This document shows positions 25,215 through 33,662 of a stretch of 64,000 bases of DNA, piece after piece. Source of the stretch: Mesorhizobium sp. GbtcB19 (GTDB lineage: Bacteria > Pseudomonadota > Alphaproteobacteria > Rhizobiales > Rhizobiaceae); the NCBI RefSeq assembly GCF_019091085.1, contig NZ_JAGXJY010000002.1, positions 35,683 through 99,682 on the forward strand, written 5' to 3'. Numbering within the stretch: position 1 is the stretch's first letter; every line of letters starts with the position of its first letter. Made by a program: the position numbers and the translations under genes. The notes under the pieces were generated by a model. That model searched no databases, was not told the origin of the DNA, and saw nothing but the letters and a program-made list of their open reading frames with translations.

Positions 25215-26474
25215 TCAGCGATCCGCTGACGTCGGAACCACGGCGGAACGCGGCTCGCGCATCGCCACCGCGACGATTGCGCCCGACAGGAAGGTCAGCG
25301 CCGCGATTGCCCCGATCGCGGCGACGAAGCCGAAGAAGTCGGCGATCAGTCCGGCGGACAACGCCCCGATCGCATAGCCGAGGTCGCGCCAGAAGCGGTA
25401 GACGCTGAGCGAGCGCGCGCGCCAGGAGGGATGCGAGGCGTCCGACACCGCCGCGATCAGGCTCGGATAGACCATCGCCGTGCCGAGACCGAGCAAAAGG
25501 CTCGCCACCAGCCACCAGCCGAAATCGCGTGTCAGGGCGGTGGTGAGCAGCCCCGCCGCCTGCACCCACATGCCGGCGACGATCAGCCCCTTGCGGCCCC
25601 AGCGGTCGCTCAACGGCCCGGTCGCCACCTGGAAGATGCCCCATACGGCCGGGTAGACGGCCTTGAGGATGCCGATGCGCTCGATGCCGAGCCCGTTGGC
25701 GGCGAAGAACAACGGAAACAGCCCCCAGCTCATGCCGTCATTCAGATTGTTCACCAGGCCGGCCTGGGAGGCGGCGAACAGGTTGCGGTCTCCGAACGAG
25801 GTCAGCATGAAGATCTCGCGGAAGCTGAGCGGCGAGGCTGCCTTTGGATGATTGGCGAGTTCCAGCCGCACATGCTCGCGCGTGTCGCGCACGAGCAGGA
25901 TCGACAGTGCGGCACCAAGGACCGCGTAGCCGACGCCGAGATAGATCGGCACCGGGCGCAGCCCGTAGCGGCTCGCCAGATAACCGGTTAGGAAGGCGGT
26001 GATGCCAACCGCGAGATAGCCGGCGAACTCGTTGAGCCCGACGGCAAGCCCACGTGATTTCGGCCCGACCAGGTCGACCTTCATGATCACTGTCATCGAC
26101 CATGCAAAACCCTGGTTGATGCCGAGCAGGGCATTGGCGGCGACGATCCAGCCCCAGCTCGGTGCTGAGATGATGATGAACGGCACCGGCAGGCCGAACA
26201 GCCAGCCGAGGATCAGCACGCGCTTGCGGCCCCAGATGTCGGCAAGCTGGCCGGAGACGAGGTTGGCGCAGGCTTTGACCACGCCGAAGCTGACGATGAA
26301 GGAGGTGACGAGCGTGGTCGAAGCGACGCCGAATTCCTCCGCCCCGATCAGCGGCACGACGGTTCGCTCGATGCCGACCATGCCGCCGACGAAGGCGTTG
26401 ATCAGCACCAGCAGCGCGAACTGCTTCCAGTTGGCCTTGAGGCCGAGCGCGACGGCGGGCGCCGCTGCGCTCAA
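25215..26474 (-). CDS. MFS transporter in the persulfide locus
   Basis: 419 residues, 12 predicted helices. Start is taken as TTG overlapping the preceding stop (TTGA) because the next Met would delete the first helix. MFS signatures: GQLADIWGRKRVL (loop 2-3) and GPLSDRWGRKGLIV (loop 8-9). It is translationally coupled to the MBL dioxygenase and divergent from the ArsR-rhodanese regulator, so it should respond to the same signal. Export of a sulfur oxyanion such as sulfite or thiosulfate is a reasonable guess, replacing the TauE-type exporter of bigR operons, but is not shown by sequence. Confidence 0.85.
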   Translation of the reverse strand: MSAAAPAVALGLKANWKQFALLVLINAFVGGMVGIERTVVPLIGAEEFGVASTTLVTSFIVSFGVVKACANLVSGQLADIWGRKRVLILGWLFGLPVPFIIISAPSWGWIVAANALLGINQGFAWSMTVIMKVDLVGPKSRGLAVGLNEFAGYLAVGITAFLTGYLASRYGLRPVPIYLGVGYAVLGAALSILLVRDTREHVRLELANHPKAASPLSFREIFMLTSFGDRNLFAASQAGLVNNLNDGMSWGLFPLFFAANGLGIERIGILKAVYPAVWGIFQVATGPLSDRWGRKGLIVAGMWVQAAGLLTTALTRDFGWWLVASLLLGLGTAMVYPSLIAAVSDASHPSWRARSLSVYRFWRDLGYAIGALSAGLIADFFGFVAAIGAIAALTFLSGAIVAVAMREPRSAVVPTSADR

Positions 26475-27202
26475 GATTGCGCTCCGGCGTTGAGCGCCCG
26501 GGTCCGGGCGGCGTCTGGCGGCGGGGGCGGGATGTCGGCGGTCATGGCGGCGACGAACTCACCCTCGTCCTCGATGCGGAAAGCCTTGTTGAAGCGCCGC
26601 TCGAAGCCGATCGTCGATGTCGGCTTGCCGCTCAGCGAGCGGCCGCAGACCGAGCCGGAATAGGCGCCTGGCAGCACCTCGATATGGTCGGGCAATTCCT
26701 TCAGCCGGCGCACGCTGGAGAAGAGCGCGCGCGCCCCGTCCTCGGCGGTTGCGGCAAGCTCGGTCCTGCCGAGATCGCCAACCATCAGCGTGTGGCCGGT
26801 GAGCACGAACCAGGGCTCGGTCGATCGCGTCCGGTCGGTGACGAGGAGGCTCAGATGCTCAGGCGTATGGCCCGGCGTGTGCATGACCGTCGCCGTGACA
26901 TTGCCGAGTTCCAGCACTTCGCCGTCCTTCGCGCGCCGGAACGGAAAGCCCGCTTCGGCGCCTTCGAACAGCACGTAGTCGGCGCCGGTCGCCTCGGCCA
27001 GCGAGCGTCCGGCCGAGATATGGTCGGCATGGATATGCGTGTCGACGACATAGAGGATGCGCATGCCGGTGGCGCGCGCCGCCTCGACATAGGGCGCGAT
27101 GTCGCCGACCGGATCGACGACGGCGGCGGACGCCTTGCCGCCGCAGCCGAAGAGATAGGAGGCGGCAACCGGATCGGTGTGCAGGAACTGCCTGAGAATC
27201 AT
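26471..27202 (-). CDS. MBL-fold persulfide dioxygenase (ETHE1-like)
   Basis: 243 residues from an ATG preceded by GGAGGAAAAAGCG. Metal motif THIHADH near residue 58, with HTPGHTPEHLSLL near residue 110 and GDLGRTEL supplying later ligands: the HxHxDH...H...D pattern of glyoxalase II/ETHE1. ETHE1 enzymes oxidise glutathione persulfide to sulfite with one iron. The insert RSTEPWFVLTGHTLMVGDLG is typical of the Blh/ETHE1 branch. First gene of the two-gene operon divergent from the ArsR-rhodanese fusion. Confidence 0.88.
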   Translation of the reverse strand: MILRQFLHTDPVAASYLFGCGGKASAAVVDPVGDIAPYVEAARATGMRILYVVDTHIHADHISAGRSLAEATGADYVLFEGAEAGFPFRRAKDGEVLELGNVTATVMHTPGHTPEHLSLLVTDRTRSTEPWFVLTGHTLMVGDLGRTELAATAEDGARALFSSVRRLKELPDHIEVLPGAYSGSVCGRSLSGKPTSTIGFERRFNKAFRIEDEGEFVAAMTADIPPPPPDAARTRALNAGAQS

Positions 27203-27269
27203 CGCTTTTTCCTCCGAGCAGACGAACGCGCCGGGTTGGCATCCCCAGCTTGACAGCAGGCTGAAATCA

Positions 27270-27293
27270 TCATTCAATTATTCTGTTGAGTGA
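27270..27293. promoter_or_regulatory. Candidate ArsR operator
   Basis: Arms TCATTCAA (27270-27277) and TTGAGTGA (27286-27293) form an 8+8 dyad with one mismatch around an AT-rich 8-base spacer. It lies in the 112-base divergent gap between the dioxygenase and the ArsR-rhodanese gene, where BigR-type repressors bind AT-rich dyads. Confidence 0.5.
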
Positions 27294-27314
27294 CGATGCG
27301 TTGCAGAAAGGCCG

Positions 27315-27989
27315 ATGTCAATCCGCAACCCGAAACAGGCGCTCTACGAACAGTTCGCGATCGTCGCCAAGGCGCTCGGGCACCCGCTGCGCCTGGAGAT
27401 GATCGAGCATCTGGCGCAAGGATCGCGCAGCGTCGAAGCGCTCGCGGCAAAGCTCGGCCAGCCGGTCGGCAACATTTCGCAGCATCTGCAGGCGCTGCGC
27501 CGCGCCGGCATCGTGTCTGCCGAACGCGACGGCAAATTCGTGCATTATTCGCTGAGCGACGCGAGCGTGCTGTCGGCCTTCGCCGCGGTGCGCGGCGTTG
27601 CCCAGCGGCAGCTTGCCGAGGTCGACCGCATCGTGCGCGGTTATTTCGACGCGCGTGACGACATGCGGCCGGTGACACGCGACGAGCTTCAGGCGCTGAT
27701 GCGCGACGGGCTGGTGACGCTTATCGACGTCCGCCCGGCGGACGAGTTCGCGCTCGGCCATGTGCCCGGCGCGATCAATGTCCCGTTAGGCGAGATCAAG
27801 GCGTGGTCCGGCAGTGCTGTCGCTAGCAGGGAAGTCGTCGCCTATTGCCGCGGCCCGTGGTGCGTGATGTCGTTCGAAGCGGTCGCGGCCCTGCGCTCGC
27901 TTGGGCATTCCGCGCGCCGCCTTGAGGACGGCATGCCGGAATGGAAAGCCGCCGGCCTGCCGGTGGAAATGACCGATCGATGGCGATAG
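27315..27989 (+). CDS. ArsR-family regulator fused to a rhodanese domain
   Basis: 224 residues. Residues 1-115: ArsR winged helix (SVEALAAKLGQPVGNISQHL, quoted 20 residues). Residues 120-224: rhodanese, with LIDVRPADEFALGHVPGAIN and the active-site loop YCRGPWCVMS. The whole protein has exactly two cysteines, Cys178 and Cys183, both in that loop; the ArsR part has none, so the metal or persulfide sensing seen in ordinary ArsR/BigR proteins cannot take place there. I infer that persulfide formed on the rhodanese Cys, perhaps a Cys178-Cys183 polysulfide link, releases the DNA. Divergent from the dioxygenase/MFS operon it probably represses. Confidence 0.9.
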   Translation: MSIRNPKQALYEQFAIVAKALGHPLRLEMIEHLAQGSRSVEALAAKLGQPVGNISQHLQALRRAGIVSAERDGKFVHYSLSDASVLSAFAAVRGVAQRQLAEVDRIVRGYFDARDDMRPVTRDELQALMRDGLVTLIDVRPADEFALGHVPGAINVPLGEIKAWSGSAVASREVVAYCRGPWCVMSFEAVAALRSLGHSARRLEDGMPEWKAAGLPVEMTDRWR

Positions 27990-29984
27990 TCAGCGCTCGG
28001 GCAATCCTGCCAGCTTCAAGGCTTCGACCACTTGGTCCGCCCATTCCGGTGTGCTTCGAAGAATAGGTAGAGATCGGTATCGTTCGATCGTGAAGTCTGG
28101 CTGGGCGGTAAGCAGTTTTTGCGCGGCCCAGCGGGCGGTCTCCAGGTCGCGGCTCATCGCCGACCATGCGGCGAGGTATCGATAGGACATGATGATGTCG
28201 GGATGGGCGGCGATAACCTCGCGGGCGATCGCGACAGCCCGGGAAAGCGAACCCGTCTTGGCCATGGCGGTCGCCATTCCCAGTCTCATGGAGAATGTGA
28301 ACGGATCCATCGGGCTTAGCGCCATCGCTCGCTGGAACCGCTCCGGCGCGCGGGCGGCATCGCCCGTGTAGGTCGCGATCCAGCCCTGGCGCGCCCAGGC
28401 CCATGCATTGTTCGGATCGAGCGTGAGTGCCCTTTCGATGAAGGCCGCGGCGCGATCCTGGTCGCCGCACATGCTCAATGCCGAACCGGCGGCGGCCAAA
28501 GCGGTCGGATCATCGCCGATCGAGCCCGCGGCTTCGACCGCCGCACGCGCCTTCTCCAGCTCGCTCTCGGGGTGCTCGGCCCACAGATAGGAGGCGTTCG
28601 AGGCGTGGCACCACGCCAAGAGCGCATGGGCGCGGCCATAGGCCGGATCGACCGCGATCGCTTTCTTGAGCAGCTCTATCGCCAGGTCGTTGGTGTCCTT
28701 GCGGCGGCCCCAAATGTTCGGATAGGCACGCATGACGAAATCATAGGCCCGCAGGCTGGTCGGCGGCTTGCGTTTGGCCAGCTCGATCTCGGCGCCGCGG
28801 ATGGCCGGATGGATGGCGCCCGCCACCTGTGCCGCGATCCTGTCCTGGAACTCGAAGACGTCCTCGGCCGCGCCCTCGTAGCGCTCGGACCACAATTGTG
28901 CGCGCGTCTCGGCATCGACCAGCTGCACGGAAATGCGCAGCCGGTCGCCGCCCCGCCGAACGGTGCCCTCGACGACATAATTCACGCCAAGTTCCTTACC
29001 GACCTCGCGCACGTCGACGAAGCGGCCCTTGTAGGTGAAGGTGGACTGGCGCGCGATGACGAAGAAGTCGCGGATGCGCGAAAGCGCGGCGGTGACCTCC
29101 TCGACCACGCCGTCGGCGAAATACTCGTCATCCGCCCCGCCGAGATTGTCGAAAGGCATCACCGCCACCGAGGGCTGGTCGTGCGGTCTCGCCGGGGTGG
29201 CCACAGGCTGGGCCAACTGGGCGGTGTCGCGCGCCGGCGCCGTCTGGCGGTCTCCGCCCCGCGTTTGCAGCGATGCCGCCAATGACTGCGTCTGTGCCTC
29301 GGGTTCCACGCCCAGATGCTTCTTCAGCAGCGCACGGCAGGTTTCGAACTGGCGCAGGGCCGCGTTTTCGTGGCCCCGCGCGGCGTGGATGCGCATCAAG
29401 GCCCGATGCGCCGGCTCGGCGGTCGGATCCGAGGCAAGCAGCCTTTCGGCGAGCCGTTCGCAAGCCGCTTCGTCCGCCGAACCGGCCTCGGGCTTCGCCA
29501 GGCTCAGACGCTCCACCAGCTGCTGCGCCTTCTGACGGTATCTCACCTGATACGGGCCGAACCATTCATCCAGACCGTCGGGAATGACTTCGCCGGCAAG
29601 CACATCACCGCCGTAGAGGTCGGCGGCGAAGGCGAGCTCGGCCGTGCCGCCTTCAGCGAGCTTGCGCTCGAAGAGCCAGATATCGGCCTCGTCCGGGCCG
29701 GCCGTCAGCGCAACCGTTTCCTGATCGCCGTCGACGGAAATGGCCGCATTGCCGGCGGCGGGGAACCAACGCCTGATGTCGGCCAGCGCCTGGCGCAGGC
29801 TGTTGCGCGACTGCGCCTCGCCCCGTCCAGGCCAAAACCCTTCGCAAAGCCGTTCGCGAGAGTGGCCGCGGCGACCCGCCAGGACCAGGGCGGCAAAAAG
29901 CAGCGCCGACTTGCGCGTCGTGAACCGGACGGACTGGCCGTCCGCGGAAGTCACTTCGAGGCCGCCAAGCAACCTGATACGCAC
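27990..29984 (-). CDS. BTAD/SARP-type transcriptional regulator with TolB-like and TPR regions
   Basis: 664 residues from a GTG with GGAGGGG a few bases upstream. N-terminal OmpR-type winged helix (VRIRLLGGLEVTSADGQSVR), then a BTAD helical domain (about residues 100-250). From about residue 275 comes the module PSVAVMPFDNLGGADDEYFA, with GVNYVVEGTVRRGGDRLRIS, known from class III adenylate cyclase-linked and FlgO/TolB-like proteins. The C-terminal 230 residues are TPRs (RALTLDPNNAWAWARQGWIA). No cyclase catalytic domain. It is divergent from the DUF1127 gene. Role: a large signal-integrating activator of unknown input. Confidence 0.88.
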   Translation of the reverse strand: MRIRLLGGLEVTSADGQSVRFTTRKSALLFAALVLAGRRGHSRERLCEGFWPGRGEAQSRNSLRQALADIRRWFPAAGNAAISVDGDQETVALTAGPDEADIWLFERKLAEGGTAELAFAADLYGGDVLAGEVIPDGLDEWFGPYQVRYRQKAQQLVERLSLAKPEAGSADEAACERLAERLLASDPTAEPAHRALMRIHAARGHENAALRQFETCRALLKKHLGVEPEAQTQSLAASLQTRGGDRQTAPARDTAQLAQPVATPARPHDQPSVAVMPFDNLGGADDEYFADGVVEEVTAALSRIRDFFVIARQSTFTYKGRFVDVREVGKELGVNYVVEGTVRRGGDRLRISVQLVDAETRAQLWSERYEGAAEDVFEFQDRIAAQVAGAIHPAIRGAEIELAKRKPPTSLRAYDFVMRAYPNIWGRRKDTNDLAIELLKKAIAVDPAYGRAHALLAWCHASNASYLWAEHPESELEKARAAVEAAGSIGDDPTALAAAGSALSMCGDQDRAAAFIERALTLDPNNAWAWARQGWIATYTGDAARAPERFQRAMALSPMDPFTFSMRLGMATAMAKTGSLSRAVAIAREVIAAHPDIIMSYRYLAAWSAMSRDLETARWAAQKLLTAQPDFTIERYRSLPILRSTPEWADQVVEALKLAGLPER

Positions 29985-30153
29985 GCTGCCCCTCCAAATT
30001 CGAGCGCGCCGCCAGAATAGCATCTTCGCCGGTCGATTTAACGCGGATTTAACGGCGGTCCACCGGACTTCCCACGACGGTTCACGCCGGGCTGAACAGC
30101 CGCAGACCGCGTGTGTGACAAGCTGCGACCGTAATCTGGAACGGGAGAGCAAA

Positions 30154-30405
30154 ATGGCTCACACGGAACCTCACACCGAGACCCGCGCACCGAACCCTTC
30201 TTGGCCGCTTGCGGCAGTGTCGAGAAGCGTGGCGGTAGCGGCAGCAGCCTTCACGGCCTGGCGGAAGGCCGTTGCAGGACGCAAGGCTCTAGCGGACCTG
30301 ACGCCCGATCAGTTGAAGGACATCGGCTGTTCGGAGCCCTTTAAGCCAAAGTTCGTCGTCAAGGTCGGGGTCGGCCTGATGACGGATCTGATGTCGATGA
30401 GGTGA
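30154..30405 (+). CDS. DUF1127 (YjiS-like) small protein
   Basis: 83 residues; GGGAGAGCAAA precedes the ATG. The C-terminal half AWRKAVAGRKALADLTPDQL plus KDIGCSEPF is the DUF1127 pattern (an Arg-rich helix then LxDIG). In alphaproteobacteria such proteins bind RNA or affect phosphate and stress responses. It is divergent from the BTAD regulator and a good candidate target of it. Confidence 0.8.
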   Translation: MAHTEPHTETRAPNPSWPLAAVSRSVAVAAAAFTAWRKAVAGRKALADLTPDQLKDIGCSEPFKPKFVVKVGVGLMTDLMSMR

Positions 30406-30475
30406 GGTCCGCCACCTATCTCGCGTCGCTCGAAAACCTGCGCGTCGCTGCCACCGCCAATCATGGAGAGTAATC

Positions 30476-30703
30476 ATGCATGTGAGGGCCGACACGATTG
30501 CACCCGCGACATTTTCGCGGGGGGAAGCGCTGAGCATCCTTTCGGCCGGCATTGCGGGGCCCTGCTGCGGCGAGGCCAATGAGATGCTGGCCTGGCTCTA
30601 TCTGCTGCCGCCCGGCGAGCCAGCATCCAGCGAGACGGGCGCCGACCCACAGGCCGATCGCCCTCGGCCGTGGCTTCGCCTGCGCAGTCTCTTTCGGACT
30701 TGA
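30476..30703 (+). CDS. Possible small protein, 75 residues, uncertain
   Basis: ATG with GGAGAG seven bases upstream. The first half (GEALSILSAGIAGPCCGEAN and EMLAWLYLLP) looks like a real folded segment with a CC pair; the second half is Pro/Arg-rich and could be a shifted frame. I recognise no family. It could be a small functional gene downstream of DUF1127 or a decayed one. Confidence 0.4.
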   Translation: MHVRADTIAPATFSRGEALSILSAGIAGPCCGEANEMLAWLYLLPPGEPASSETGADPQADRPRPWLRLRSLFRT

Positions 30704-30910
30704 CCTTGCCGACATTTGCCTTCCCATGAGGCGCGCGGTGAGGCCCCTGACAAGCCCCCCGTCTGTAATCTGGAGCGCCGGTTTCATCGGCCTCGGGATT
30801 GGGTTGCTGGGCTTGGACGGACGTGCCGGCGGCATCGAACTCGGACGTGCTACGGCATCGACAAGCTGGTACATTCCTCGACGCTTTCTTCCACCGGGCG
30901 GAGGATGACC
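30704..30910. other. Stretch with no confident gene
   Basis: Another plus-strand frame running through here contains a hydrophobic piece (VIWSAGFIGLGIGLLGLDG) without a supported start. It could be the continuation of the upstream small gene after a frameshift, but no homology can be claimed. The last ten bases hold the ribosome site of the phytochelatin-synthase-like gene. Confidence 0.4.
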
Positions 30911-31633
30911 ATGTCTGCGCGCTTGTATTTGCTCCTGCTGACGTTTCTCCTGAGTGCATCCAGCGCCTTCTCGGAGACGCTGAAGCTTCCGGACAATCTG
31001 ACGGGGTTCAGTTCCCCGTCCGGAGAGAGCTTTCTTGTCGAGAGCACGGCTAAGGAGGCCTATTTCCCTCTCGCGAGCAACTTTCTCACGCAAAAAACGC
31101 AGTCCTATTGCGGCGTGGCAAGCATCGTCATGGTGCTGAACGCGCTCAACGTTCCGGCGCCCGCGGTGCCCGAATACGAACCTTATAAGACGTTCACGCA
31201 GGATAATGTCCTGAACGAGCGCACGGAGGCCATTCTGCCTCGGCAGGTCCTGGACAAGCAGGGAATGACGCTCGACCAGATCGGGGCCATTCTTTCCACG
31301 CAGCCGATCAAGGCCGAGGTCAGCCATGCGTCGGACACCAGCCTGGAGCAATTCAGGACCCAGGCCAGTTCGTTCCTTGCCAAGCCCGGGCACTTCGTCA
31401 TCGTCAACTATCTGCGCAAGGCAATGGGCCAGGAGAAGGGCGGGCATATATCCCCGCTGGCCGCTTACGACGAGAAGGCGGACAGGTTCCTGATCCTCGA
31501 TGTCGCCCGCTACAAATATCCGCCGGTGTGGGTGAAAACGGCCGACCTGTTCGCGGCGATGAACACGGTCGACAGCGACAACGAGAACAAAACCCGGGGA
31601 TATGTGCTGATATCGTCCCTTCCGGGACAGTAG
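30911..31633 (+). CDS. Periplasmic phytochelatin synthase-like cysteine protease
   Basis: 240 residues; ATG chosen because GGAGG lies six bases upstream (another ATG two codons earlier overlaps that site). Signal peptide MSARLYLLLLTFLLSASSAF, cleaved after AFS. The papain-like triad is visible: Cys67 in QSYCGVASIV, His179 in GGHISPLAAYD and Asp197 in LILDVARYKYPPVWV. Spacing and the 240-residue length match the Nostoc half-molecule enzyme, which removes Gly from glutathione rather than making long phytochelatins. Export to the periplasm suggests action on imported or secreted glutathione or on peptides. Confidence 0.88.
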   Translation: MSARLYLLLLTFLLSASSAFSETLKLPDNLTGFSSPSGESFLVESTAKEAYFPLASNFLTQKTQSYCGVASIVMVLNALNVPAPAVPEYEPYKTFTQDNVLNERTEAILPRQVLDKQGMTLDQIGAILSTQPIKAEVSHASDTSLEQFRTQASSFLAKPGHFVIVNYLRKAMGQEKGGHISPLAAYDEKADRFLILDVARYKYPPVWVKTADLFAAMNTVDSDNENKTRGYVLISSLPGQ

Positions 31634-31729
31634 TTAGCCGAGCTTGAGAGCCCACAAGGGACCGACCGCCCAGCAGCGACCGGCCCGCCCGGTCGCAGGC
31701 GAGCCGCGGCAACAAGGCTGCTCTAAGCC

Positions 31730-32299
31730 TCAGTCCTTGGCGCGCTCGACGTAGGAGCCGTCGGCGGTCATCACCACGATGCGCGTGCCGGCGGAGATGT
31801 GCGGCGGCACGGCGGTGCGCACACCGTTGGAGAGCACGGCCGGCTTGTAGGAGGAAGACGCCGTCTGGCCCTTGGTGACCGGCTCGGTCTCGACCACCTC
31901 GAAGGTGGCGCGCTGCGGCAGCGCCAGCGAGATCGGCACGCCGTTGAACTGCGCCAGCTGCACGGCCATGCCTTCCTGCAGATAGGGCGCGAAGTCGCCG
32001 ACCACGCCTTCCGAGGCCACGACCTGGTCGTAGCTTTCCGGGTTCATGAAGTGAAAGCCTTCGCCGTCGGAATAGAGGAAGGTGTGCTCGCGCTCCTCGA
32101 CATAGGCGCGCTCGACCATTTCGGTCGTGCGGTAACGCTCCGACACCTTCACCCCGTCGCCGATGCGGCGCATGTCGAGCTGGGTCACCGGCGTGCCCTT
32201 GCCAGGGTGGATGTTTTCGGCAAAGAGGATGACATAGAGCTTGCCGTCCTTATCGACGACGTTGCCTTTGCGTAAGGAGCTGGCGATGACCTTGACCAC
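31730..32299 (-). CDS. efp: Elongation factor P
   Basis: 189 residues from a GTG, giving [13 protein letters not shown], the family's usual start; the frame continues far upstream without resembling EF-P. The three EF-P barrels are present. The modification loop HPGKGTP carries Lys34, as in E. coli, the residue that EpmA lysylates. EF-P relieves ribosome stalling at polyproline. The epmA gene is divergent 129 bases away, which agrees with Lys34 being the modified residue. Confidence 0.95.
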   Translation of the reverse strand: MVKVIASSLRKGNVVDKDGKLYVILFAENIHPGKGTPVTQLDMRRIGDGVKVSERYRTTEMVERAYVEEREHTFLYSDGEGFHFMNPESYDQVVASEGVVGDFAPYLQEGMAVQLAQFNGVPISLALPQRATFEVVETEPVTKGQTASSSYKPAVLSNGVRTAVPPHISAGTRIVVMTADGSYVERAKD

Positions 32300-32428
32300 G
32301 ATATTCGATCCCGTTCGAGTTTTTCGGCCTGCAAGCGTCGATTTCCGCGAAGCGGCGACGGCGGCCACCGCGTGCGCCCTAGCGCATCTTGCGCCGAACC
32401 GCCAGTCTTCCGCGCGATTTTCCTGCCC

Positions 32429-33472
32429 ATGACCGCCGCTTCGCCCTGGTGGGCGCCTGATATCCATGCCGACCGCCGGCCACGCCTGATGGCGCGCAAT
32501 GCCATCGCCGCGGCGCTGCGCGTCTGGTTCGCTGAACGCGATTTTATCGAGGTGACGACCTCGGCGCTGCAGGTTTCGCCAGGCAACGAGGCGCATCTCT
32601 CCGCCTTCGCCACCGAGGCGATCGGGCCCGACGCGTCGCGTCGGCCGCTCTATCTCCACACCTCGCCGGAATTCGCCTGCAAGAAGCTGCTGGCCGCCGG
32701 CGAGGAGCGCATTTTCAGTCTCGGCGCCGTCTGGCGCAATCGAGAGCGCGGGCCGCTGCACCACCCCGAGTTCACCATGCTCGAATGGTATCGCGTCGGC
32801 GAGACCTACGAGACGCTTATGGCCGACTGCGCTGACTTCCTGGCGCTCGCGGCGGAAAAGGCCGGCGCCAAACGCTTCCGGTTTCGCGGCCGCGAAGCGG
32901 ACCCCTTCGCCGAACCGGAACGGCTGAGCGTGGCTGAGGCTTTCACACGCCATGCCGGCATCGACCTGCTGGCGACCGTTTCCGCCGACGGCAGCACGGA
33001 TCGCGACGGGCTTCATGCGGCGCTGGTCCAGGCCGGCCTGCGCACCGCGCCTGACGACAATTGGGCCGACCTGTTCAGCCGCGTGATGGTCGAAAAGATC
33101 GAGCCTGCGCTGGGGCAGGGGCGGGCTACCATTCTCTATGGCTATCCGATTTCCGAGGCGGCACTTGCGCGGCCGAACGCGCGGGATCCGCGCGTTGCCG
33201 AGCGCTTCGAGCTCTATTGCTGCGGTGTCGAGCTTGCCAACGCCTTTGGCGAACTCACCGACGCGGCCGAACAGCGCCGCCGCTTTGCAGCCGAGATGGA
33301 CGAGAAAGAGCGCGTCTATGGCGAGCGCTATCCGCTGGACGAGGATTTCCTCGCGGCCTTGGCGATCATGCCGCAGGCCAGCGGCTCGGCCCTCGGCTTC
33401 GATCGGCTGGTCATGCTGGCCACCGGTGCCACAAAGATCGACGACGTCATCTGGGCGCCGGTGGCCGACTGA
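32429..33472 (+). CDS. epmA: EF-P lysine lysyltransferase EpmA (GenX/PoxA)
   Basis: 347 residues. It is a class II lysyl-tRNA synthetase catalytic core without the anticodon-binding domain. Motif 2: [20 protein letters not shown] then TMLEWYR; motif 3: [12 protein letters not shown] near the end; [15 protein letters not shown] is also typical. It attaches lysine to Lys34 of EF-P. The start [20 protein letters not shown] fits known EpmA openings. No epmB (lysine 2,3-aminomutase) is in the window. Confidence 0.93.
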   Translation: MTAASPWWAPDIHADRRPRLMARNAIAAALRVWFAERDFIEVTTSALQVSPGNEAHLSAFATEAIGPDASRRPLYLHTSPEFACKKLLAAGEERIFSLGAVWRNRERGPLHHPEFTMLEWYRVGETYETLMADCADFLALAAEKAGAKRFRFRGREADPFAEPERLSVAEAFTRHAGIDLLATVSADGSTDRDGLHAALVQAGLRTAPDDNWADLFSRVMVEKIEPALGQGRATILYGYPISEAALARPNARDPRVAERFELYCCGVELANAFGELTDAAEQRRRFAAEMDEKERVYGERYPLDEDFLAALAIMPQASGSALGFDRLVMLATGATKIDDVIWAPVAD

Positions 33473-33662
33473 CGTCCCCTTCGTCCCGCTGCGGCAAAGC
33501 ATCCCGCCCGAACCGCGGCGATTGCCTTGAGATTGCCGCATCCGCCATTGCACAAGCGTCGGTGGAACAATAGATGGTGCGAAGCATCCATGATGGTGCG
33601 TCAGCATCAACAGTCGGCCGGGTTCGCCCTGACGGACTGCATGAACAAACAGGACCAACCGC

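Noticed and set aside
27990..29984. Adenylate cyclase
   Set aside because: The middle region resembles cyclase-associated proteins, but no class III catalytic residues or domain are present.
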